Source: Clostridia bacterium
GTDB taxonomy: Bacteria; Bacillota; Clostridia; Oscillospirales; CAG-382
Reading direction: 5' to 3'
Length of the DNA stretch: 64,000 bases
Assembly: GCA_017521025.1 (NCBI GenBank)
Contig: JAFXEB010000024.1
Location: 1-64,000 of the forward strand
Part shown: positions 1 to 4,892 of the stretch, in pieces
Layout of the letters: every line of letters begins with the position of its first letter
Numbering within the stretch: position 1 is the stretch's first letter
Program-made: the position numbers and the translations under genes
Notes under the pieces: model-generated
What the model was told of the DNA's origin: nothing
The model's input: only the letters and a program-made list of their open reading frames with translations
The model's database searches: none

Positions 1-1
1 A

Positions 2-520
2 GAAATCCTTGAACTTAAACGCGTTGCGGAAAAAGCCTTTGATAATGTAGATAAGAATATGCGAAAATGGTTAGCAGATAAACCATCGGCAGAAAAAAGA
101 ATATTCAATTTACAAGAAAGATTAAAGCAGTTGGAACAAGACCAAGAACAAATATTGCTTGAGCGTATCCGTGACAGAAATCGTGCAGATGTTTATGACC
201 GTATGCTTGCCAACTGTGAAACTGAAATACAAAATATAAGAAAACAGTTATCCGAATATAAAGATGCCGAACGAACTATCAAGGAGAGGAAGAAAGAAAT
301 CAAAAAGAGCATCGAACTTATTGACAGTATCATCGCAGACGGCGCTATAAGTGATACACACTTAAGAATGCTCATTGAAGAAATAATAATAACCGAAACA
401 GAAGGGAAGTTGACCGTCAGATTTATGCTCAATGGCTCTCATCGAATTCACTTGGATTATTATGATGAAGAAGGCGAAATGGTCGGCAGAGATGCAGAGG
501 TGTGGTGCTTCCCAGTGTAA
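2..520 (+). CDS. Large serine recombinase, C-terminal part (5' truncated by window edge)
   Basis: The reading frame is open from the first bases, so this is the last 172 residues of a longer protein. It is a charged, coiled-coil-rich segment (repeated Glu/Lys/Arg heptads over roughly residues 10-110) followed by a beta-rich tail, as in the DUF4368-type C-terminus of large serine recombinases from Clostridia conjugative and mobilizable elements. The catalytic N-terminal resolvase domain lies outside the window. Such enzymes cut and join at attachment sites next to their own gene, and an imperfect inverted repeat starts 7 bases after the stop codon. It is richer in A+T than the chromosomal genes further right, which fits an acquired element. 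Assignment rests on the coiled-coil tail only, so the exact subfamily is open. Confidence 0.7.
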   Translation, partial: EILELKRVAEKAFDNVDKNMRKWLADKPSAEKRIFNLQERLKQLEQDQEQILLERIRDRNRADVYDRMLANCETEIQNIRKQLSEYKDAERTIKERKKEIKKSIELIDSIIADGAISDTHLRMLIEEIIITETEGKLTVRFMLNGSHRIHLDYYDEEGEMVGRDAEVWCFPV

Positions 521-527
521 TCAAAAA

Positions 528-573
528 GGCAGACGCGTAATATACGGTGATGCGTATTGGTTATGTGTCTGCC
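528..573. other. Candidate recombination (att) site: imperfect inverted repeat
   Basis: GGCAGAC (528-534) and GTCTGCC (567-573) are perfect inverted arms of a 46-base element, with a second inner pair ATACG/CGTAT at 542-557. The left arm continues as GGCAGACGCGTAA, identical to 13 bases of the tRNA-Leu gene at 628-714 but in the opposite orientation, and the right arm continues as GTCTGCCAATT, identical to 11 bases of the antisense tRNA. Serine integrase att sites are imperfect inverted repeats of about this size beside the integrase gene. The role is inferred. Confidence 0.45.
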
Positions 574-590
574 AATTATTTTGAAAAGAC

Positions 591-625
591 AAAAGCCTTG
601 AAAACATTAAGTTTTCAAGGCTTTT
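591..625 (-). terminator. Rho-independent terminator of tRNA-Leu
   Basis: A perfect 15-bp stem (591-605 with 611-625) with a 5-base loop is followed on the minus strand by a T-rich tail, TTTTGTCTTTT. It begins 3 bases past the CCA end of the tRNA. Confidence 0.85.
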
Positions 626-627
626 GG

Positions 628-714
628 TGGTGCGGGTAACAGGACTTGAACCTGCACATCCTTGCGAACATAAGAACCTGAATCTTACGCGTCTGCCAAT
701 TCCGCCATACCCGC
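628..714 (-). tRNA. tRNA-Leu (anticodon CAG)
   Basis: Acceptor arms GCGGGTA/TACCCGC pair fully, the D arm has the class II form, and the anticodon stem TAAGA/TCTTA encloses loop TTCAGGT, giving anticodon CAG. A long variable arm and the T loop TTCAAGT follow, and the CCA end is encoded. It is 87 nt long. Its anticodon stem (TAAGA) differs from the CTAGA found in the two truncated upstream copies, so the complete gene and the copies are not simple duplicates of each other. It reads codon CUG. Confidence 0.95.
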
Positions 715-859
715 CTATTTGATTTTCGCCTCTGATTTTTACACGGCGAGGCAACCGAGGTGGAGTTTACTTTTCGGATAAATCTTACTGTTCAATTTGT
801 TCCACGAATATAAAAACGCAAAAATGCGATTATATCAAACGTTTCAACGAGGTGGCGTT

Positions 860-898
860 ACCTGAATCTAGCGCGTCTGCCAATTCCGCCATACCCGC
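860..898 (-). pseudogene. tRNA-Leu 5' half, copy 1
   Basis: Thirty-nine bases matching the tRNA-Leu from its 5' end through the anticodon loop (CAGGT); the 3' half is absent and replaced by unrelated sequence beginning AACGCC. The half anticodon stem reads CTAGA rather than TAAGA. It cannot fold into a tRNA. Confidence 0.85.
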
Positions 899-1043
899 CT
901 ATTTGATTTTTGCCTCTGATTTTTACACGGTGAGGCAACCGAGGTGGAGTTTACTTTTCGGATAAATCTTACTGTTCAACTTATTCCACGAATATAAAAA
1001 CGCAAAAATGCGATTTTATCAAATGTTTCAACGAGGTGGCGTT

Positions 1044-1082
1044 ATCTGAATCTAGCGCGTCTGCCAATTCCGCCATACCCGC
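1044..1082 (-). pseudogene. tRNA-Leu 5' half, copy 2
   Basis: Same 39-nt 5' half as at 860-898 with one further change next to the anticodon (CAGAT instead of CAGGT). It is the first of the copies met by transcription from the promoter at 1186-1214. Confidence 0.85.
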
Positions 1083-1129
1083 AAATATTAAACTCGCCAC
1101 CTGCCCTTATCAGGAGGGGAAGAGTCGGT

Positions 1130-1147
1130 GTGGGAAAAAACTCCCAC
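1130..1147 (-). other. Leader hairpin upstream of the tRNA-Leu array
   Basis: GTGGGA/TCCCAC forms a 6-bp stem around a T-rich loop within about 95 bases that lie between the minus-strand promoter and the first tRNA half. Flanking pairs (CTTA with TAAG, GGGGA with TCCCC) suggest the whole leader folds as one long hairpin. I do not recognise it as a named RNA. Confidence 0.4.
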
Positions 1148-1185
1148 TACCCAGTCAAAGAAGAAATCCCCCTAAGACCTCGGTT

Positions 1186-1214
1186 ATTTTATCAAAATGC
1201 GCACGAATTGTCAA
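1186..1214 (-). promoter_or_regulatory. Sigma-A promoter of the tRNA-Leu region
   Basis: On the minus strand TTGACA (1209-1214) and TAAAAT (1186-1191) are separated by 17 bases. It reads toward both tRNA halves and the complete tRNA-Leu and is the only strong promoter in that direction. Confidence 0.8.
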
Positions 1215-1325
1215 GAGCTTTTTTGCTTTTTGATGGAAATATTTACGATTATTTTTTCCTTTGCCGACAAGGTGCGAATATTTTTTGACCTGATGCGTTT
1301 TTTTGAAGAAATTATTGGGTTTTGC

Positions 1326-1354
1326 TTTACAAAACTAAAGTTGTTTGCTACAAT
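1326..1354 (+). promoter_or_regulatory. Promoter of the small lipoprotein gene
   Basis: TTTACA (1326-1331) and TACAAT (1349-1354) with a 17-base spacer, about 50 bases before the start codon. Confidence 0.65.
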
Positions 1355-1402
1355 ACAAACAGGCTTAGGCTTGTATTCCCGACGAATTAACAGGAGGTAG
1401 TT

Positions 1403-1735
1403 ATGAAAAGGCTTATTGCGTTTTTGATAGTGACGGCGGCGGTTTTTTGTGTACTTTCGGCTTGCGGAGTCGAGCATCCATTTGTTGGTGAATGGCGTGA
1501 CGAACAGTCCCATAATATGGGCTTTGTGTTTAATGAAGACGGTACCTTTCATTATGTTTCCGAGGGCAGGGTCATGTACGAGCTTGGCACTCACGAGTGG
1601 GAAGCAAGAGAAGGCAAGCTTTATGTGGACGGCGCAGAGTATGCTGATTATCGTCTTGTAGAGGGTAAGCTTACCGTCTGGGAGCTTGCTGGCGGTGAAC
1701 GTGTAGGAGAAGGCGTTGTTTATCTTAAGAAATAA
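1403..1735 (+). CDS. Small lipoprotein (paralogue family A)
   Basis: A 110-residue secreted lipoprotein of unknown function. Residues 1-20 form a signal peptide ending in lipobox LSAC, with Cys21 the predicted lipid anchor. The mature part is a short beta-rich domain opening with FVGEWRDE and containing FNEDGTFHYV. The same layout (FxGxW near the N-terminus, then a strand ending in DGT) occurs in the lipoproteins at 7288 and 7706, so the three are probably paralogues with a lipocalin-like or similar small beta-barrel fold. That fold is inference. AGGAGG lies 7 bases before the ATG. It has its own promoter and a terminator, so it is monocistronic. Confidence 0.8.
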   Translation: MKRLIAFLIVTAAVFCVLSACGVEHPFVGEWRDEQSHNMGFVFNEDGTFHYVSEGRVMYELGTHEWEAREGKLYVDGAEYADYRLVEGKLTVWELAGGERVGEGVVYLKK

Positions 1736-1788
1736 AAGTGTCTTATATGTCCACCTTATCGGCGTGTAAAATGCAACAAAGTATAGCA

Positions 1789-1820
1789 AAAAGTGTGCGG
1801 TTTAAGAGCCGCACACTTTT
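1789..1820. terminator. Bidirectional terminator
   Basis: A 12-bp perfect stem (1789-1800 with 1809-1820) between convergent genes. T-rich sequence follows it on both strands, serving the lipoprotein on the plus strand and the Nudix operon on the minus strand. Confidence 0.8.
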
Positions 1821-1825
1821 GAATT

Positions 1826-2329
1826 TTATGCTATCTCGTCGAAAAAATAACCGAGAGTAGGAACAAATTCTCCTCTGTCCCAAAGCTCCCTTATCTCCTC
1901 AACCGTTGCCCACCTGACATCAGCGACTTCATAGGTAGTAGCTTTTTTCAGGTCAGCAATGCCGTTGTATTCAAAGAGCCAGACATCCATAATATCGCCG
2001 TAGCGCTTTCCGTTTATTACATCTCTCGCTCTGCTGAAAACTATCCTGCCGTGACTTGGTTCAAGGCTTACGCCTATCTCCTCCTCGCATTCTCTCAGCG
2101 CACCTGTAAGGCTGTCCTCTCCACGCACGACAGAGCCTCCTACACACTCCCACAAAAGCGGAAAGTTGTGTCTGTCGGCACTCCGTTGAGATACAAGGTA
2201 TTTGCCCTCGCTGTTTTTGATCCAAACGTGCACTACCAGATGGTAACGCCCTTCGGGCACCTTATCTCCCCGAACAAGGGTTTCGCCCGTCTTGTTGCCC
2301 TGAATGTCATACAAATCCCAAATCTCCAT
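1826..2329 (-). CDS. Nudix hydrolase
   Basis: A 167-residue Nudix family protein expected to hydrolyse a nucleoside-diphosphate-linked substrate in the cytoplasm. The Nudix box is complete at residues 65-87: Gly65, Glu71, Arg79-Glu80, Glu83-Glu84 and Gly86 all fall at the consensus spacings. The N-terminus (MEIWDLYD) and overall layout resemble the Nudix group related to isopentenyl-diphosphate isomerase that is common in Clostridia, whose substrates are not settled. It is the last gene of a three-gene minus-strand operon, 19 bases after rdgB. The neighbours clean up abnormal nucleotides and pyrophosphate, which fits a sanitation role. Confidence 0.85.
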   Translation of the reverse strand: MEIWDLYDIQGNKTGETLVRGDKVPEGRYHLVVHVWIKNSEGKYLVSQRSADRHNFPLLWECVGGSVVRGEDSLTGALRECEEEIGVSLEPSHGRIVFSRARDVINGKRYGDIMDVWLFEYNGIADLKKATTYEVADVRWATVEEIRELWDRGEFVPTLGYFFDEIA

Positions 2330-2348
2330 TGTTTAGCCTCTTTGCAAA

Positions 2349-2993
2349 TTATTTTACACAAAGGCCCAGTGCCTTTTTAAGAAACGCCACAACCCGTTTT
2401 CTGTACTCTCCGAGCACTATCTGCTCCTCAACATTGTCGTACATATTGTTGCCTGCATCCACAAAATAGGTAAGCGTATTCTTGTTAACGGACAAAGAAT
2501 CCAAGGACCACCCGAGGTGTCGCTTATCCGATGGCTTGTCTACCATAAAAAATGCACTCACCTTTGTAGCCTCGCTGTTTTCCATAAAAGAATACACCTT
2601 GCCGCCCTTGCAGACCGCTATCCCGTCAAGGTAGTATGCACGCACCTTGCCGCCAAGCTCGCCGATAAGCCTTGAGTAGTATTCTATCATTTCCTCATCA
2701 TCAAGCCGTCTGCCTCCCAAGGGCGTACGTATATTAAGGCCGGGCTGCCTCGGGTCGTCAAGAGGAATCCCTTCAAAGTAAAGCCCTGAATCGTTGCAAA
2801 TTACCGTATCAAAATACCTGCTGTAAAACTTTGCCTTTAACACGGCGTTTTCTTCGGGAGTGCTTCCGCACTCCTCGGGCTCGGCCTTTATCCCGAGGTC
2901 GTTGAGTGTAACAAACTCAACGTCACATCCTTCTAAAAAGCCCTCAAAGCGTTTGACTTTGGATGGATTTGTGGTTCCTATAAGCACTTTCAT
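2349..2993 (-). CDS. RdgB/HAM1-like non-canonical purine NTP pyrophosphatase
   Basis: A 214-residue protein resembling the HAM1 family, which converts ITP, dITP and XTP to the monophosphate and pyrophosphate. It begins with TTNPSKVKRFEGFL, matching the family's N-terminal substrate-binding S/T-x-N-x-x-K motif. It continues with ENAVLKAK and NDSGLYFEGIP, equivalent to the DDSGL motif with its catalytic aspartate. The middle and C-terminal parts are more divergent than in typical RdgB, so substrate range is uncertain. The start codon overlaps the stop of the pyrophosphatase gene as ATGA, so the two are translationally coupled. The pairing is functional sense: this enzyme releases pyrophosphate and its partner hydrolyses it. 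Confidence 0.75.
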   Translation of the reverse strand: MKVLIGTTNPSKVKRFEGFLEGCDVEFVTLNDLGIKAEPEECGSTPEENAVLKAKFYSRYFDTVICNDSGLYFEGIPLDDPRQPGLNIRTPLGGRRLDDEEMIEYYSRLIGELGGKVRAYYLDGIAVCKGGKVYSFMENSEATKVSAFFMVDKPSDKRHLGWSLDSLSVNKNTLTYFVDAGNNMYDNVEEQIVLGEYRKRVVAFLKKALGLCVK

Positions 2994-3367
2994 TCAATAT
3001 CCTCCAAGGTCTCAACGTAGGTCTTATAGTACTGCTCCTGAAAATGTATGGCTTTTACCATTTCGTCCTTGGTAAAGCTACGCCCGACAGGTGCGGCGAT
3101 AAGCTTATCCTCTATATCGTTTTCACGGTTTGCTATGCCGATTATTCTGCAGGTGTATTCTTCTACGGGCACGTCAACCCCAAGAAGGTATACGTCCAGC
3201 TCTTCGCCGTCGCCGCCGAAAACCTCCGGAATGTATCCGTAGTTTATGGGATAGTTTAAGGTGTAGTCGCTCTTTTTGTGAACATAGCCTATGGGTCTGT
3301 CGATTTTGATATCTACCGTTTGCCCTAAGAATGCTCTTACTTGCGCCTTTCTCTCTTCGTAGGTCAT
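2990..3367 (-). CDS. Inorganic pyrophosphatase, family I (short form)
   Basis: A 125-residue protein that should hydrolyse pyrophosphate to two phosphates in the cytoplasm. Residues 22-58 carry the family I hallmarks: IDRPIG, a lysine pair, LNYPINYGYIPEVF and the metal-binding DGEELDV. A second acidic group, ENDIEDKLIAAP, at about 82-93 matches the later metal site. It is shorter than the roughly 175-residue E. coli enzyme, as in a group of Clostridia homologues. The ATG at 3367 is chosen because GGAGGT sits 7 bases upstream; an earlier in-frame ATG has no such site. It is first in the operon with rdgB and the Nudix gene. Confidence 0.75.
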   Translation of the reverse strand: MTYEERKAQVRAFLGQTVDIKIDRPIGYVHKKSDYTLNYPINYGYIPEVFGGDGEELDVYLLGVDVPVEEYTCRIIGIANRENDIEDKLIAAPVGRSFTKDEMVKAIHFQEQYYKTYVETLEDIE

Positions 3368-3398
3368 AAATAACACCTCCGTTTCAAAATCGCAGTAC

Positions 3399-3427
3399 AT
3401 TTTATCACATTCTTAAAAAGAATTCAA
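3399..3427 (-). promoter_or_regulatory. Promoter of the pyrophosphatase-rdgB-Nudix operon
   Basis: Minus-strand TTGAAT (3422-3427) and TAAAAT (3399-3404) with a 17-base spacer, just upstream of the pyrophosphatase ribosome binding site. Confidence 0.75.
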
Positions 3428-3525
3428 TACGTGTCCACGGGTGTTTATCGGATTTTGTGAACAAAAAAGCATTTAATTTATTTAAATTTTCATTTTTTAG
3501 ATACAAAAGTTATTAAAAAATATCA

Positions 3526-3554
3526 TTGAATTTTGCTAACTGATGTGCTATTCT
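3526..3554 (+). promoter_or_regulatory. Promoter of the FliB-like gene
   Basis: TTGAAT (3526-3531), 17 bases, TATTCT (3549-3554); followed by a TGGGGAG ribosome binding site at 3588-3594. Confidence 0.65.
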
Positions 3555-3599
3555 CCAAAACAGAAAAAACAGAGATAAAAAAGGCTTTGGGGAGCTTTT

Positions 3600-4763
3600 A
3601 TGAAAGAAGAACACGAGTATTTACTGCCTGCACCGCTTAAGAATTTCGTCTGTAAAATGGGTGCTTGCAGACACGCCTGCTGTGAGGGTTGGCCCATAAC
3701 CTTTTCGGTGGACGATTATTTCAGGCTTATGGGTAGCGAGCATAGCGCCGAGCTTGGCGAAAGGCTTGACAGGGGAATAAAGCTGAATCTGTCACCCACG
3801 CCTGACCGCTACGCTATAATATATCCTAAATATGACGGCAACTGCCCTATGAGGCTACCCGATGGGCGTTGCTCCATCCAGGCGGAGCTTGGGGAAGGTG
3901 TTCTGGCGGCTGTCTGCAGGCTTTATCCAAGGGGTCTGCACTTTGACCCTGTTTACGAATGTTCCTTTTCAAATAGCTGTGAGGGCGTTCTTGAGGTGCT
4001 TTTTGAAAGTGATGCACCCATCTCCTTTGTAAAAAAGCCTATGGCGTTTGATATCAATGCACGGAGAAAGCGCAGTTATGTCTTCGATACTATGGGGCGT
4101 GAGGAGGATATCCGCCTTTGGCTTATCAGCCTCGTGCAGGAGAGGGCGTACCCTTTGACGGTGCGCATTTTGCGCCTTGGCAAGGCACTCCTTGCCCTTG
4201 ACGATATAATGGAGCGCAAGGATAAAGCCGCTCTCGACACCTTGCTTGACGGTGGCTTCATCACCGATGTCCCTGATATCTGTGTTGATAAAGAGCATCT
4301 TGCCGACGGACTTCACATTATGGAGAGGCTTCTCGCTATTCTCGACGGGCGCAGTAACAGTGTATGCGATTACGGCGAGGAGGCTTTGAAATACTTTACG
4401 TCAGATAACTCCTTTGATGCATACCTGAACGCAAGACAGAGCTTTGAAACGACCTTTCCCAGGTGGGAAATATGGTTTGAGCATATGCTTGTAAACCATA
4501 TGTTTTTCGAGCAGTTTCCTTTTCAGGACAGACCCGAAAAGCCTTGGGACGAATTTGTATCTGTCTGTGCAGTTTATTCACTGCTGCGTTTTCTCAGTCT
4601 TGGCTGCTTTAGCGCAAGAGAGAGCTATGGCGCATACGTTGATATGTGTGCCGCTCTGTTCCGCTTGGTGGGGCACACAGCATTTTCAGCCTATGCGGGC
4701 AGGATGCTTGCCTCCGTCGGCTGTCATATGCCGGACAAGGTATTCGAGCTGATATCACTATAA
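3600..4763 (+). CDS. FliB-like lysine-N-methylase family protein (Cys-cluster)
   Basis: A 387-residue protein with the cysteine pattern of the flagellin lysine-N-methylase (FliB) family: Cys18, Cys23, Cys27-Cys28, then Cys82, Cys91 and Cys106 in the order C-x4-C-x3-CC ... CPx(7)C ... CRLYPR. This resembles the YkgJ-type metal or iron-sulfur binding cluster. In Salmonella FliB methylates flagellin lysines, but no flagellar gene is visible here, and Clostridia without flagella also carry homologues, so the substrate may be different. The remaining 270 residues are helical and uninformative. It has its own promoter and terminator and is monocistronic. Family placement is firm; function is not. 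Confidence 0.75.
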   Translation: MKEEHEYLLPAPLKNFVCKMGACRHACCEGWPITFSVDDYFRLMGSEHSAELGERLDRGIKLNLSPTPDRYAIIYPKYDGNCPMRLPDGRCSIQAELGEGVLAAVCRLYPRGLHFDPVYECSFSNSCEGVLEVLFESDAPISFVKKPMAFDINARRKRSYVFDTMGREEDIRLWLISLVQERAYPLTVRILRLGKALLALDDIMERKDKAALDTLLDGGFITDVPDICVDKEHLADGLHIMERLLAILDGRSNSVCDYGEEALKYFTSDNSFDAYLNARQSFETTFPRWEIWFEHMLVNHMFFEQFPFQDRPEKPWDEFVSVCAVYSLLRFLSLGCFSARESYGAYVDMCAALFRLVGHTAFSAYAGRMLASVGCHMPDKVFELISL

Positions 4764-4778
4764 TAAATTATGAATGAG

Positions 4779-4814
4779 GCAGTAGAACCCCCGTGCTTTA
4801 CTGCTTCTTTTTTT
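4779..4814 (+). terminator. Terminator of the FliB-like gene
   Basis: GCAGTA (4779-4784) pairs with TACTGC (4799-4804), followed directly by TTCTTTTTTT. Confidence 0.7.
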
Positions 4815-4817
4815 CTA

Positions 4818-4847
4818 TTGCAATATAAAGCACTTGTGTGCTATAAT
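4818..4847 (+). promoter_or_regulatory. Promoter of the GH3 beta-glucosidase gene
   Basis: TTGCAA (4818-4823) and a consensus TATAAT (4842-4847) with an 18-base spacer. Confidence 0.65.
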
Positions 4848-4892
4848 CTATATATATTCATAAAGCATTTGTGCGGTGAACGGAGGGTTACT

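Larger units (their letters stand above)
715..1082. repeat. Two tandem 184-bp units carrying tRNA-Leu 5' halves
   Basis: The tRNA 5' ends fall at 714, 898 and 1082, exactly 184 bases apart. Between them the same sequence is repeated with only scattered substitutions, so 715-898 and 899-1082 are direct tandem units. Each unit ends, on the right, with a 39-nt tRNA-Leu 5' half. No coding potential is seen. Together with the flanking bases this accounts for the gene-free stretch 521-1402. Confidence 0.9.

Noticed and set aside
715-1082. CRISPR array
   Set aside because: Only two units of 184 bases each; there are no short repeats with unique spacers and no cas genes.
1130-1180. 6S or signal recognition particle RNA
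   Set aside because: The leader is a long hairpin of about the right size for the small SRP RNA, but it lacks the GGAA tetraloop with its internal loop sequences and the 6S central bubble.
4770-4892. N-terminal extension of the GH3 enzyme
   Set aside because: The open frame continues upstream, but it covers the terminator of the previous gene and the promoter. The good ribosome binding site is before 4893.
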